Below are positions 21,610 through 34,649 of a stretch of 64,000 bases of DNA, piece after piece. The DNA is taken from assembly GCF_000002865.3 (NCBI RefSeq), contig NW_001865050.1, forward strand, positions 707,573 to 771,572. Direction: 5' to 3'. Under the pieces are notes generated by a model that worked only from the letters and a program-made list of their open reading frames with translations, did no database searches and was not told the origin of the DNA. This DNA comes from Monosiga brevicollis MX1. Taxonomy: Eukaryota; Opisthokonta; Choanoflagellata; Craspedida; Salpingoecidae. Made by a program: the position numbers and the translations under genes. How positions within the stretch are numbered: position 1 is the first letter of the stretch; each line of letters begins with the position of its first letter.

Positions 21610-24600
21610 ATGAAGGTGTTTGTGAACCGTGTCGATAGCACCCTTGGCGGCCTCCTAGCCAAGGTCAGTCGGACCTCCATGTGTCCTTGCTTTGCTCCTT
21701 TGCTCCTTTGCTCCTTTGCTCCTTTGCTCCCTCGCTCCACTACGCACTTCGCGCTCAACTTACCGCCTTGTAACGCTCACAACTTTGTCTTGGCCACCCT
21801 TCTTGCTACGGGTTGTGACAATGCTCCTGGACACTTGATAGCGCTTGCTGGAGCGACCACCAGCTGGGGAAGATGAAGAGGAGGTCGTGGACATTTCTCC
21901 CATCGAGGTCGTGGGCTCGCTGAGCGCCGATCCCAACGCCCGCGCCCCGAGCTGGGTCTCGTCCGTTGTATCGGTGCGTCAGGGCCAGGCCCACTCCTCT
22001 AAACCCCTGTGAATGGAATCGTCCGTCACGTCCCCCGCACACGGACCTCCCCCGCCCCCACTCGCCATCTCATGCATCTTTTCTTCTTTCTTTTATTTTT
22101 CCGACCTTTCGCTCCAGACGGCCGATCGTGCCAGCTTTGTGGCCGCCACGGCAGACTGCGACAGTTTTATCTTCGACATCAGCCAGGATCCCGCCGAGGC
22201 CAGCCTGGCCACATGGACAGCCCAATGTGCGTGAATGATTCCCGTGTTGCTGTGCATCATTTGCTCGCTTTGGCTGCCATCCCTCACAGCCAACTCCTGT
22301 ACACAGACTACAAGGAGCGGCTGGAGGACATTCTTAAGCCCCGCACCATTTGCTGCGTGTCCTCCGTCCTCACTTGGGCCTCCACCAAGCCTGCCGATCC
22401 AGATGCGGAGGAGGTGGCCCCTCTGGTTGAGGATGAATTTCGCCGCCGCCGAGCCCATCGCTCCTATCGTACTCTTCTCGATGCCGAAAAGACCATCACA
22501 AAGTGCGGCAAGAAAACCGATGGCAAGCTATTTACCTCTGTCATTTGTGCTGGCCTCGTCTACGGCCGCGGCGAGACAGCCTTGCATAGCCTCTTCCGCC
22601 GTGCCTGGGAGATGAACGAGGAATCGCTGCCCGTGTATGGTGGCGGTGCCAACTACATCCCCACCATCCATGTTGACGATCTGGCCAGTACCGTCATCGA
22701 CACGGTTCGCTCCGGCTCCGGTGGTCAGTACATCGTGGCTGTTGACGAGTCCAAGCACACGCTGCGCGAGATTGCTGAATGCATCAGCAAAAATCTCGGT
22801 CCAGGCAAGATCCACGACGCAACCCTTGAGGAGGTATGCCACGCGTTTTTTTCTTGTTTGGTTTTTTTTCGCCGACTTGTACCCTTTCCCTTCGCACGTG
22901 CAATGGGCTCGTCGCGGCGAGTGTGTTAAGGCCCATGACGCCCCTGGTAGGCCTCATGCCGCCACGCTCTTATCGTACTGCCTTAGGGTCTGCTGGATCC
23001 CTTCTCCAGTCAGAGTGAATTTGATCTGCTCAGTATCAATCAGCAGTTTGACCAGGGCAGCATCGCAGAGATGGAGTTTGAGTGGCACTCGGCCGAAGGT
23101 CTAATTGCCAACATTCGCAAAGTCATTCGCGAGTTCAAGGCAGCACGACACCTGAATGTATGTCCGTTCGAGTTGAACCCGGATGGACTCACATGCTGGC
23201 GCGCTTGCACGGCGGCAAGCCTTCACTGCCACCCGCTACTCCTCGGTTGACTAACCTAACCCATCTGCTCGGATTGATGGTGGGCATCAATAGCCGCTGC
23301 GTATTATCCTACACGGACCCCCCGCCGTGGGCAAGACCACGCTGGCTCGCTTCCTGTCCCAGCACTACAAATTGCCCTACGTCTCTGTGCAGGTGCGTGC
23401 CGCCGTCCGTTTTCACGCGTTGCGATTCAAGACTGCAGCCCTTACTCGTGTTGCTGCCATCCTTCCTCTTGCTATGCGCATTCTTTGTTCCTTCTTTCCT
23501 TCAAAGTCTGCCACCGAGGACAAGATCAAGGCGTTGCGTGCTAGTGCCGCCCGGATTGAGAACGGCGAAGATGATCTCGAGGAATCAGAAGTCGAACAGG
23601 CCCGCTTCGATGCCGATGAGCTGGCAGCCATCGAGCAGGAGCTCCAGGACTCAGGAACTCACGACCTTTCGCAGACCATCTCTTGGTTGCGCGAGAAATT
23701 GCTGTCCATGTCTTGCCTGAACCAAGGCTATGTTCTGGACGGCGTTCCAGGGGATGAGGAGCAGCTCAAACAGTTGATGGCAAGGGGGGATGAGGACGAG
23801 CTCGAGGAGGGTGATGACGAAGTTGCAGACTCAGACGGCCCTAGCCCGCGCCTTGCACCCGACTTTGTCATCCTGCTGGATGCTCCTGACGCTTATCTGA
23901 CTGATCGTGTCCTCAGCCTGCCCGAGCAGGAAGTGGCTGGTACCCGCAACACAGAGAGCGGTACGCAGCGTGGTTGAGCAACCTCTTGAACCTTGGGCTC
24001 TGCGTTGCCTCGAGCTCTTCTGATTGGGTGCGGTTGCCTCATAGAATACCCATCTCGCTTGGCCAAGTGGCGCGCCGAGAACACCGACGAGCGCACCGTC
24101 CTCAACTATTTTGATTTGCATGAGATTCACCCCATGACAATTGGTATGTCACGCTGCCGCACGCCTGGTCGCCTCACACATGCACATGGCTGGAATGCCT
24201 GGCCTGACAGCAGCGGTGTGGTGTCTTGGCCCCAGACGTTCAAGGCTTGAGCCTGGACCTGGTGCAGCGACAGTTGCTGGACGTGGCGGGTGCACCGCGC
24301 AACTATGGACCATCGCCTGAGGAAGCCGCGGCTCTTGAAGCTGAGCGTGCGGCTCGTGAGGTATGTCGTTGCATCGGTCCAAGCAACTGGCGGCATCTTG
24401 TCGACCTGCCTTACCAGATTCGGTGACCTGAACTGATTCTTCGTCTGTTCTCTTGATCCTGGTCTCTGGATGCAGGAGGCCGAGCAAGCCGTGCGAGAAA
24501 AGGAAGAGGCTGCTGCGCGTGCCATCGAGGAAGAGCGGGCTGGTGCAGCGCAGGCGGAATGGTCAGCCAAGCGTGACACGGTCATGCGGGAGCAGCAGCA

Positions 24601-24932
24601 GGCTTTGGATGAGGCCTCTTTGCCCTTGCGTACATTTTTGATGCGCCACGTCATGCCCACGCTTACTCAGGTACGACTTCTTCCGTGCTGGTCCGCAACG
24701 TCTTTTCTCCCTACCGGCGTCCTCGATCTCATCCACTTGTTCTTGGCTTGTGCTTCTTCCTTGCATGGATTGGCTCTTGTTTCCTCTTTGTGTGTGTGTT
24801 TCCGTGTTTCCGTGTTCTGTTTCTTCAATGGATGGGTAATAGGGTCTACTCGAGGTATGCAAGACTAAGCCCGAGGATCCGATTGATTTTCTGGCCGAAT
24901 ATTTGTTTCAGAACAACCCTCAGATTGATTAG
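21610..24932 (+). CDS. AK7: Adenylate kinase 7 (flagellar), SDR-like + ADK + Dpy-30
   Basis: Axonemal adenylate kinase involved in ciliary/flagellar motility. Start at 21610 (MKVFVNRVDSTLGGLLAK), matching the VFINxxDS start of animal AK7. An SDR-like N-terminal domain spans about 21880-22840: DILKPRTICCVSSVLTWAS, AEKTITKCGKK, VICAGLVYGRGETALH, IPTIHVDDLA, AVDESKHTLREIAECISKN. The adenylate kinase domain begins across an intron near 23291 with an intact P-loop (ILHGPPAVGKTT). NQGYVLDGVPGDEEQ (23719) is the region around the AMP-binding site, followed by an acidic insert, DFVILLDAPD, then ERTVLNYFDLHEIHP. A coiled coil (24300-24580) precedes the C-terminal Dpy-30 motif, LRTFLMRHVMPTLTQ plus PEDPIDFLAEYLFQNNP, which mediates binding to axonemal complexes. 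About ten short exons. Intron 1 holds an 8-bp tandem repeat. Confidence 0.95.
21689..21730. repeat. 8-bp TTTGCTCC tandem repeat in AK7 intron 1
   Basis: Five consecutive copies of an 8-bp unit, with a degenerate copy at the end, lie inside the first intron of AK7. No function is evident. Confidence 0.85.
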
Positions 24933-25854
24933 ATCATAATGGAGACAATTTGCAAGCGCGACACCGCCTTGTCATGTCGCATCGTTGTGTGTTCCGTTTC
25001 GAGCCCAGCAGCCTTGTTTGTTTTGCAGCTGGAGCATCATATTCCTGTCTTTTTCTGCCCTTTTTTTTTGTGTCTTGTCTCTTGATCATTGCGTCGTGCC
25101 CGAGGCACGGGACGCTAGACGAGCAAATTGACCTGCTTGCTAGTACGATATTGTGCCTTCACATCCGGGTGTTGATTACTGAGCAACGTGCGACATGGAA
25201 GCAAAAGGCGTCGTGTTGTGTGTCAGCGGCTGCTCGAGGCCAACGCGACAGAAACATGAGCCCGGGGTGTTTGTCCAAAACTTTTGAATTCCAGGGACGC
25301 GTTGCGGCAAAGTCTCCCCTCGCGAATTGGACAACAACAAAGCATACGCGACGGGGGCAGCAATGGCAAAGTGGAGGACAACAGGGCAATAACCAACAAG
25401 TACTATGCAGATGACAGTATGGAGCAACAACCGACCGCCACCTGTTCTGACCAAAGACACAACAGCCAGCACCGAAGAAAAAGGACCAAAGAGAAAAGAA
25501 AAAGGAAAGAGGCGACTGAACAAAGCAGAATAAAAAGAAGAGACACAAATGGGGGTGGGGAGAGAGAAAGAAAATGAAAAGAAGCACAAAGCGGCAAGGA
25601 GCTCCGAAAAGAAAAGAAAAAATTCAGAGTCCGGAGACACGTGTGTACCTTCACAAATGCAAATTGCTGCCGCAATCAACAGAGCCTCTGATCCGTATCG
25701 AGGCACGCAACGCGTGTGATTGCATGTGTGTGGGCTTTGCTGCGCTGCCATGATCTCATCCACCATACATCATGAGCCCCTTCATCTTGTTTGCTTTGTT
25801 GGGACAGGGCCCAGCCAAGCTGGCGGCAGCTCGAACCGGGTCGCAGGGAGCTGC
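24933..25854. other. Convergent intergenic region between AK7 and RAB1
   Basis: 922 bp between stop codons of convergent genes. The right part (25490-25620) is purine-rich. The open frames in this region have no recognisable protein features. It probably holds two 3' UTRs. Confidence 0.5.
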
Positions 25855-27197
<1,343 letters not shown>

Positions 27198-27616
27198 GAT
27201 GCTGGCGAGGTTGGTACAAAGGAAGCAGATTTAAAGCAAGAAGAGGATGTCTTGGCCCTAAAAGAGCGAATCGCGGTGCGCCCAGCGCGTCGGTCGAATT
27301 TGGATACGACACACACACACCCGAAAGGCAGTCCACGACACACCACCACAGGCGCAAAAGAGAGAGAGAGAGAGAGGAGTGAGTCGGGCACCAGGCAAAT
27401 CTCAACTCGCCGCGAAGAAAATGAGGGTCAAGGTGTGGTTGCCCTGTCAGACAAGACAGTCGACAACAGCCGCGGCCCAAAACAAGAGGCGAGCCAAGAG
27501 GGGGCAGAGGCAACCCAGGCAGATGATGCATTCGATTCGAACCGAGTGTGCCGTGTTGGCGGATCCTTCCAAACCACAGGTGCGTATCGCGAAGTGCTGA
27601 AAAGCCGCAGAGTTGG

Positions 27617-27726
27617 TGAGACAAGAGAAGACAGAGAGAGAGACAGAGACAGAGACAGAGAAGAGACAGAGAGAGACAGAGAGAGACAGAGAGAGACAGA
27701 GAGAGACAGAGAGAGAGATTTAGAGA

Positions 27727-27778
<52 letters not shown>

Positions 27779-28000
27779 GACAGAGAGAGACAGAGAGAGA
27801 CAGAGAGAGACAGAGAGAGACAGAGAGAGACAGAGAGACAGAGACAGAGACAGAGGTAGGGAGGACAGAGGTGGAGAGGTTGAGACAGAGACAGACAGAG
27901 ACAGACAGAGACAGACAGAGACAGAGATACAGACACAGACAGAGGTTGAGACAGAGGTTGAGATAGAGGTAGAGACAGACATAGAGAGGAGAGACTGACA
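27617..28000. repeat. Long polypurine GAGACA/GA tract
   Basis: About 380 bp made almost entirely of GA and GACA units on the plus strand, with blocks such as repeated GACAGAGA (10-bp register GAGAGACAGA) and later GAGGTTGAGACA units. A smaller GA/GACA patch lies at 28049-28078. Such strand-asymmetric purine tracts can form triplex DNA. Confidence 0.9.
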
Positions 28001-28602
28001 GCGCGACAAAGCCAAATGTCCACCAAAGCACTTTGTAGAGGAAAACAAAAAGAGAGAGAGAGACAGAGAGAGAGAGAATTCTTTTGTTCTTCCAGTTGCC
28101 GATGATGATGACAATATGACCATGCGAGCAACGACAAGCAGGCCTCCAAGATCGGAAGAGGTATGTTAGGGGGGCAACAGAGACGACGATGCGGAAGACG
28201 AGGAACGTCATGAGCCCGAGAGCGAAAAGGCAGTCGATACGATGGGCTTGCGGGGCGTTGGATTGGAACGGGTACGCGGTATCCGACGTCGGCGGCCTCC
28301 GCTGCCATGATGCCGTATCAGCCGCAAGCCCCGCCCCTTCCAAACCACAAACCCGAGCTTGCTACCAAGTGTCAACCTACTGCACCACCACAATAAGCGT
28401 GTTAATAAAAACACTTTCATCCCTTAAAGTGAAACAAAGCGTGATCGAATCCGATTTGCCCGAAAGAATTTACCATACACGGAAGATAATCGCGTACCAA
28501 TCTCCAGTTTCAAAACTCGATCGTTTTTTTTATCATTCCGATGAAAATGGATGACAATTATTAGGTGTGATTAAACGTACACTTCCGTACACGCCTTGGT
28601 GT

Positions 28603-28722
28603 GTGCGTGTGTGTGTGTGTGTCTGTGTGTGTCTGTGTGTGACTGTTTGCAGTCCAGCGCATCGTCGTCGTCGGTCAGTCAGTCGGTCGGTCGGTCGGTC
28701 GGTCGGTGGTCGGTCGGGTGGC
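28603..28722. repeat. TG microsatellite followed by TCGG tetranucleotide repeat
   Basis: An imperfect TG/TC run (28603-28642) is followed by about seven copies of a TCGG/TCAG tetranucleotide (28672-28710). The block lies in the upstream region of the LRR receptor. Confidence 0.85.
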
Positions 28723-28914
28723 GGGCCTTCGGCTCTGCTCTCACACACGCACGCACGCACACGTACGCAGACGCATGCGCACAAGCACATATTTTCTTGT
28801 TGGACCACACTGTTCCGGATTAGTCTTTTTACTGTTTTCCCCCCACGGCCCTTGCTCTGCATACAAACGAGCCCCACTTGGGCGCTTTGCCCCCTATCAT
28901 CGTTGCCTTGGAGC

Positions 28915-31900
28915 ATGCGGCCCCTCTTGGTGTGTACCCGGTGGCAGCTCGGGTGGCTGCTGCTACTGCTTCAGCTAACTCAGCTGACGGCTGCGATCGG
29001 GAGCGGACAGGCCGACAAGGCCACAGGCACTGCTTTCAGTGTCGCAGCAGACGCAGACGCATCAACTACTGCCTTTTGTCGCGCCTATCATGACCTCGGC
29101 CACCCAAATCCAGAAACAGCCTGCCAACGCATCCGACGCGCCGATGACGCTACCACCAAACCTCCTGCTTCACACACCTCAAGTATCCCCTTGACGGATA
29201 CTGTGGTGAGCACGACAGCAAAGGCCACCACCACAACAACTTCCACCACCACCACAACTTCCACCACCACCACGAGCACCACGAGCACCACCACCACTCC
29301 GCTGGTCCGATGCGATTGGAGCGGATGTACCTGGGACAACGTGACCGCCCGCTATCGCTGTGTTGTCGCTGACATGGCTCACTTTGACCTTCGGGACTGT
29401 CCGCCAACCTCGCTGCTGGATGTCGAGCTCGTGTGCAGCGATGGCCGTGCCGATCCCGCTCGTGCTAGCAAGATTGCCCCGTACATTAAAGATCTCGTTC
29501 TCTCGCCCGTCCTGACTCACGATGCATGCTGTCACATCTTCGAGCCCTCAGCGGTTTTCTCCGCCGTCACCACCCTCACCTTGTCGTGCGTCCCCTCGGA
29601 GCTGTTGTTTGCCAACACCTCCCTTCCCAACGTCACCCGGCTCACCCTGGCAGAGCTCGAATCCTCAGACATGACCGCCTCCTTCCTGCCCGGCCCCGTC
29701 TTCCCGGCCCTGCAAAACATTAGCATGCGCAATGCCCGCGTCCGCACCCTGGCCAAACACATGTTCGCCGATCTCAACGCCCTCACACACCTCGACCTCG
29801 CTGGGAATGGCATCACAGCCCTGGCCCGGGACCAACTCCCCAAGTCTGTTGGCCTCCTTGCCCTCGATCTCAGTAACAACAACCTGCGCCAAATGCCGGC
29901 CGACGTGTTTCAGGACCTCCAGCACCTCAACAGCCTCAACATTAGCGACAATGGCCTCACCACCGTGGCCGGCTCACTCCTGACCCACCTTGCCCAGCTT
30001 CAGACCCTCGATCTCAGCCGCAACGCCCTCCAGGAAGCCGACCAGCTTCACCTCCCCACCCACTGCGCCCTCACCGACTTGCGCCTGGCCGGCAACATTG
30101 TGGATGCCATTAGCGGAAGCATCATCGCCGGTTGTAGCCGTCTTCAACACCTTGACTTGGGCAGCAACCGCATCACCGTCCTGCCCCCTGCCCTCCTACA
30201 GTCACAAACCAATCTCCGACAGCTCAACGTGTCCCATAATTACCTCACGCAGCTGGCCGACGACTTGCTCACTGCCACGACCCATCTCGACGTACTGGAC
30301 GCACGCGGCAACAACATCGTCAACATCTCGGGGGGCCTTTTGGCTCATGTGCCCGCCCTCACCCAGCTTTACCTTCAGGACAACAGCCTCAACCGCATTG
30401 CTTCAGGCGCCTTTAGCCGTCTGACCGCCGTTCACACCCTGCAGCTCAACGACAACGCCCTCACCACCCTCCCCGCGGGTCTGATCAACTCGTTCAGCCC
30501 TGCGCTTACCCTCCTCGACCTGTCCAAAAACAACCTGGCTTCCATTTCCATCGCCTTCCTCCGAGGTGCCTCTCGTCTAACTCACCTCTACCTCCAGTCC
30601 AATGAGCTGGTCGACCTCAGCCCAGGTCTGTTGGATGACACCACCAGCCTCATTGAGCTCCGGGCTGACGACAATCATATCGTGCACGTCACTGCCCAGC
30701 TCTTTGCACACACCACGCGCCTGCAAAACCTCAAGCTCAGCACCAACAACATTCAAACGATTGACGCAACGGCCCTGCGCGCCACCACCGCTCTCCAACG
30801 TCTCGACCTCGCTCAAAACTTCCTCCTACAGCTCCCCGCCACCGTTTTCAGCACCACCACTGCTCTACAGCGCTTGCACCTCGCCTCCAACCATATGCAG
30901 ACGCTGGACGACGGCCTCTTTGTTGCCCTCACCCGGCTTCAGCTCCTCGACCTCAACAACAACGCGCTGAGCATTCTACCCCCAAACCTCTTCCAACCCT
31001 TGCGGATGCTCCAGGAGCTGCACATATCTGACAACAGTTTGGCCACCCTTCCCGCCGACTTTCCTCTTCCGGCCTCCACGCTCATCCTGGATGCCTCGGG
31101 CAATGCCCTGACCACGCTGCCCAGCCCATTGTTTCGTCTCTGCGCCGCCTCCCTTACCAACCTCGATCTGCAAGACAACGCCCTCGTGTTTGATGGCAGC
31201 ATCTCCGCGCTCATTGGAAGCTTGCGCGCCCTTGTCTACCTGGACCTGTCCAACCGCGTCGATGAGACGGGCAGCGGCTCGCTGGATACGCCCATCCCCT
31301 CCTCCATACAGATATTGCACCTGCTCGGTGTCCCCCTGTCTGCCACGACCCTGGAGTCGGTCCTCACCATCCCCTCCCTCTCGGTGCTCTCCATGGGCCA
31401 CAACACGCTTTGCGCCTCGGACTCGCTGTCGCTGACGGGGCTCCCGCAGCTGTCGGTCCTCGAGCTCTCCGAGCTGACCTGCACCAGCCTTTATCTGGAC
31501 TTGCAGCAGTCACACCCCGTCGTGCGCATCTTTAACAACCCATCGCTGACCGTGATTGAGCTTGACGTGCTCGACGGTCTGGGCACGTTTGACGTCAGTA
31601 ACAACCCAGCCCTTCGCCGAATCACCCCTGTCGACACCGATAGCTTCGACATTAGCTACACCAGCCTTCCCTACCAGTCGTACTATTGCAAGCGCATGGG
31701 CCGGCAAACCTTCCGCGCTCGCGGCATGCTGGCCCGGGACTCCTTTACGTACCAGATCGAGACGCTGCTCGACGACTGCTTTTCGCGAGTTTCGCTTTTG
31801 GATCTTTCGGACAACGGGTTTATGAACGATCAGGACATCTTGAACGAGACGGTGGGCCGGCCTTTTTTGGTGGCCAGCCGTCTGGCCGATCCTTATATCG

Positions 31901-32295
31901 AGACAGCGCGTGGGTGGCAGCCCCTGCAGAGCCTCTCGTCCTTTCCCTCCCTCGTACTCGAGAACATTCACGTGGTCTGCCATGTGCACAGCAGCTGGAT
32001 TGAGGTTCGTGATGGCCTCTATGGGCAACTGCGAGAATGGCCGTACAACCGTTACGACTGCCGCTGTGAGCCAGGATACGAGATGAAGCTCAACTCGTGC
32101 AGTCGTAAGGAGCAGGTGGGCAACCAGCCCTGGGCCGTGGTGTTGCTGGTGTTGCTGGTTGTTCTCTTCTTTGGTGGCGTCGTGGCCTTTTGTCTCAAGC
32201 AAAACCACATCCTCCGCAGCCACCTGCACGAGTACGAGCAGTTGGCCACAGATCAGGGCCACAAGCTCTTGACCGTCACCGAGTCGGATGCCTAA
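28915..32295 (+). CDS. Single-pass membrane protein with extracellular leucine-rich repeats
   Basis: Predicted cell-surface receptor or adhesion protein of 1126 aa in one exon. I chose the ATG at 28915 because it begins directly with a signal peptide (basic start, then LGWLLLLLQLTQLTAA); the frame stays open further upstream but through repeats. After a Thr-rich linker (about residues 95-120) and a cysteine-containing cap (CDWSGCTWDN), about 20 LRRs follow with the pattern LxxLDLSxNxLxxLP (for example LLALDLSNNNLRQMP, LQTLDLSRNALQEA, LQRLDLAQNFLLQLP). A membrane-proximal EGF-like cysteine stretch (YDCRCEPGYEMKLNSC) precedes the transmembrane helix PWAVVLLVLLVVLFFGGVVA. The tail is short (about 37 aa, one Tyr in EYEQL), so no kinase or TIR domain is present. 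Many N-glycosylation sequons. Ligand and function are unknown. Confidence 0.9.
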   Translation: MRPLLVCTRWQLGWLLLLLQLTQLTAAIGSGQADKATGTAFSVAADADASTTAFCRAYHDLGHPNPETACQRIRRADDATTKPPASHTSSIPLTDTVVSTTAKATTTTTSTTTTTSTTTTSTTSTTTTPLVRCDWSGCTWDNVTARYRCVVADMAHFDLRDCPPTSLLDVELVCSDGRADPARASKIAPYIKDLVLSPVLTHDACCHIFEPSAVFSAVTTLTLSCVPSELLFANTSLPNVTRLTLAELESSDMTASFLPGPVFPALQNISMRNARVRTLAKHMFADLNALTHLDLAGNGITALARDQLPKSVGLLALDLSNNNLRQMPADVFQDLQHLNSLNISDNGLTTVAGSLLTHLAQLQTLDLSRNALQEADQLHLPTHCALTDLRLAGNIVDAISGSIIAGCSRLQHLDLGSNRITVLPPALLQSQTNLRQLNVSHNYLTQLADDLLTATTHLDVLDARGNNIVNISGGLLAHVPALTQLYLQDNSLNRIASGAFSRLTAVHTLQLNDNALTTLPAGLINSFSPALTLLDLSKNNLASISIAFLRGASRLTHLYLQSNELVDLSPGLLDDTTSLIELRADDNHIVHVTAQLFAHTTRLQNLKLSTNNIQTIDATALRATTALQRLDLAQNFLLQLPATVFSTTTALQRLHLASNHMQTLDDGLFVALTRLQLLDLNNNALSILPPNLFQPLRMLQELHISDNSLATLPADFPLPASTLILDASGNALTTLPSPLFRLCAASLTNLDLQDNALVFDGSISALIGSLRALVYLDLSNRVDETGSGSLDTPIPSSIQILHLLGVPLSATTLESVLTIPSLSVLSMGHNTLCASDSLSLTGLPQLSVLELSELTCTSLYLDLQQSHPVVRIFNNPSLTVIELDVLDGLGTFDVSNNPALRRITPVDTDSFDISYTSLPYQSYYCKRMGRQTFRARGMLARDSFTYQIETLLDDCFSRVSLLDLSDNGFMNDQDILNETVGRPFLVASRLADPYIETARGWQPLQSLSSFPSLVLENIHVVCHVHSSWIEVRDGLYGQLREWPYNRYDCRCEPGYEMKLNSCSRKEQVGNQPWAVVLLVLLVVLFFGGVVAFCLKQNHILRSHLHEYEQLATDQGHKLLTVTESDA

Positions 32296-32596
32296 CTTGT
32301 GCACTAGAGTCGTCAAGCGTGTTGAACATCCTGTCCCCTAGAGCAACTCTGCTGCGCAGAGCTTTTGTGGCTACTTTTGATTGACATGTCAACTTTGTAT
32401 TGTTTTGTTCTGCCTGCCATGACCAATCGAGACCCGAGCCAAGACCGATCGCCCTCTCCCCCCTAACGTTGCGCAATAGAAGCTTCTGTGCCCCTGTCGC
32501 ATTGTGCAACAACCCCTTTGTCACCTTTGTCACACACAGAGCTCCTCACAACACACACACACACACACACACAACGTGTGTTGTCTGCAGTTTTTT

Positions 32597-32647
<51 letters not shown>

Positions 32648-32860
32648 TTTCCTTTTGTCTTGTGGACTTGACGATTTGAGGTGCGAAACGGAGCGTGCTC
32701 GCGCTGAATGGTGGTGGGCACATGAGGAGGGAGGGCAAAGGGGAGAGCTGGGTGGCCGATGGTTAGCTCATGGATGCGCGGGGGGGTGACCGGTGGCTGT
32801 AGGAAAGCTGTGCCTTGGAATACAGACCGTGTCGACGCTGTCGCAGGTGAAATCGACGAG
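32296..32860. promoter_or_regulatory. Intergenic region upstream of CHP gene with microsatellites
   Basis: 564 bp between the LRR receptor stop and the CHP start, both plus strand. It holds an AC run (32551-32573) and a CT run (32599-32638). No gene is seen. Confidence 0.5.
32599..32638. repeat. CT dinucleotide microsatellite
   Basis: An uninterrupted CT run of about 40 bp is followed by a short CA run. A separate AC run lies just to the left (32551-32573). Confidence 0.9.
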
Positions 32861-34211
32861 ATGGGTGCCACGCAGAGCAACCTGGATGAGGATGAGGCTC
32901 GCGAGTTCTCGCGCAAGTCTGGCTGTACGTGCCTCGCGCCATGAATCGCCAAACTAGCACGCACCCGTCCTGCGGCACCGCGACAGACGCTTGCTGCTGC
33001 CGTGCATGAGTGCATGCCAATATGTGTGCGCGCATCTTCATTCTCGGGCCTTTGCGCAGTTTCTGTCATGCAGGTGCAACGCCTCTACAAGCGCTTTCAG
33101 CGTCTTGACCGCAGCGGCACTGGCCAAGTCTCGTACGTTGTTGGTCGGCTAGCCACGCCAGCACTCCTGCGATTCAATGTTTTGGTGCTAGCTTTTCCAT
33201 CTTTGCTGGGGAGGTCGAGGTCGTGGGACTCGCCGTCTGGGCTTGCTTTGATCCAAGTCTCGTCACTCATGCAGGATGGCGTGGTGTGCGTGTGCGTGTG
33301 CGTATGCATTGGCAGATCTGAAGACTTGATGAGCATTCCAGAGCTGGCAATGAACCCACTCGTGGAGCGCATCATCGAATTGTTCGACCGCGAGTCAGTG
33401 CGCCTCACCTTCGTACCCCCGCTCCCACCCCTGCGCACGTGCTTGCCCTTCGCCGCTCACCTGCCTTGTCTCTGTGCTTGATAATTGGTGGCACCCCAAA
33501 GACAGGGAGGCTCGCACGATGTTGGCGTTTCCATCAATTTTGGCCAATTTTTGCAAACGCTCTCCATTTTCTTGCCCATCAAGGACTGCCCCCATGATGC
33601 CGACATGACCGATGAAGAGTTTGCCAAGTGGCAGCAGGAGCGACAGCGAGAGAAGCTACAATGTTTGTGGCGTTGCTCCAATGCTGACCTTTCGTGCCTA
33701 CCGCGTGCCCTCTCTTTTCATTCACCCACACATGCATGGTTGATGGATGCTACTCCTCTTGATAGTTGTCTTTCACATTTACGATGTAGAGGGCGATGGC
33801 TACATCGATGGCCAAGAGCTCTTCACGGTTTGTTGGTCGGGCTCACAATGGCGGTGGACAGCCATGCACCTCGAGGGCCCGGTTGAAATAGCATGCTAAT
33901 CACGCCGTGATACGTTGTGGCCATGACCATAGGTGCTGAAGATGATGGTGACTGATGGCATCAGCGATGAGCATTTGAGCTTTATTGTTGATCAAACCAT
34001 TAAGGAAGCCGATGGCGACGACGATGGCAAGATCTCCTTCAACGAATTTGCCGAGGTTGGCCACTGCTCTTGAACGTCACCCAACGCTCTTGCACACATA
34101 CGCGCGCCATATGCCCGTTATGCTGGGCGCCCTTTCTCACCTGTGCACGGCCTGGCTTTGCAGATTTTGAAGAAGACAGACATTGACAGCCGCATGACCA
34201 TTCGTTTTTAA
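32861..34211 (+). CDS. CHP1: Calcineurin B homologous protein (CHP-type EF-hand)
   Basis: EF-hand calcium sensor; animal CHPs bind Na+/H+ exchangers and regulate traffic. Seven exons join in phase: 32861-32924, 33060-33132, 33316-33393, 33502-33662, 33766-33827, 33933-34055 and 34164-34211, giving 202 aa, close to the family size of 195. MGATQSN at the start fits an N-myristoylation signal. The order is VQRLYKRFQRLDRSGTGQVS, LMSIPELAMNPLVERIIELF, a degenerate EF2, then EF3 DVEGDGYIDGQE and EF4 DGDDDGKISFNE with intact loops. The end RMTIRF matches the CHP tail (KMSIRF) rather than calcineurin B itself. A loop rich in Gln/Arg/Glu between EF2 and EF3 is also CHP-like. A calcineurin B assignment is the less likely alternative. 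Confidence 0.87.
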
Positions 34212-34649
34212 GATCCAACCGTCTCGTGTGGTATTGCTCTGCCGTGCAAAGCAAGCGTGCGAACGATGGATTGCAGATGCCATTTTATGTCTGTTGCTGT
34301 GCAGTCTCTGTCTCTGTCTCTGTGTCTGTGTCTGTGTCTGCGTGTGCTACCGTGTCAAGCATCCAGCTTTCGTCTCTGGTAGTCGGCGTGTGTTTTTGTC
34401 TTGGACTCTCGGCCTTGAAGAGGCGAGTGAGTTTGCGACCTATCCTTCCGTTTCTGTTTGTAGATTCTTGTCACGTAGTCGAACGCCAGCCTTTTTTTTT
34501 TTTTTTCCTTTTCCTTTTTTTCTTTTTAGACCTCACTTGAGCCTTTCATCGCGATCCTACTCTGTGCGGGGTGGCGTGCGGGGTGGCGTGCGGGGTGGCG
34601 TACTGGGCGGGCCCAAGCATGACAGTATCAGTGAGGCGTGTAGACACGG
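34212..34649. other. Convergent intergenic region between CHP and SRRM1
   Basis: 438 bp with TC/TG-rich stretches near 34300-34345, a T run near 34490-34525 and three copies of GCGGGGTGGCGT near 34566. It probably carries the two 3' UTRs. Confidence 0.45.

Larger units (their letters stand above)
27198..28914. promoter_or_regulatory. Divergent region between RAB1 and the LRR receptor gene
   Basis: 1.7 kb between divergent start codons. It is dominated by simple repeats (purine tract 27617-28000, TG and TCGG repeats 28603-28722). Long open frames here on both strands are translations of these repeats and I do not accept them as genes. The 28380-28560 part is AT-richer. Confidence 0.5.

Noticed and set aside
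28567-28914. Upstream extension of the LRR receptor frame
   Set aside because: The frame is open but begins at a GTG and runs through TG and TCGG repeats; the ATG at 28915 gives a clean signal peptide.
33060-34211. Calcineurin B itself for the EF-hand gene
   Set aside because: SIPELAMNPL and the end RMTIRF match the CHP branch better, as does the longer insert between the second and third EF-hands.
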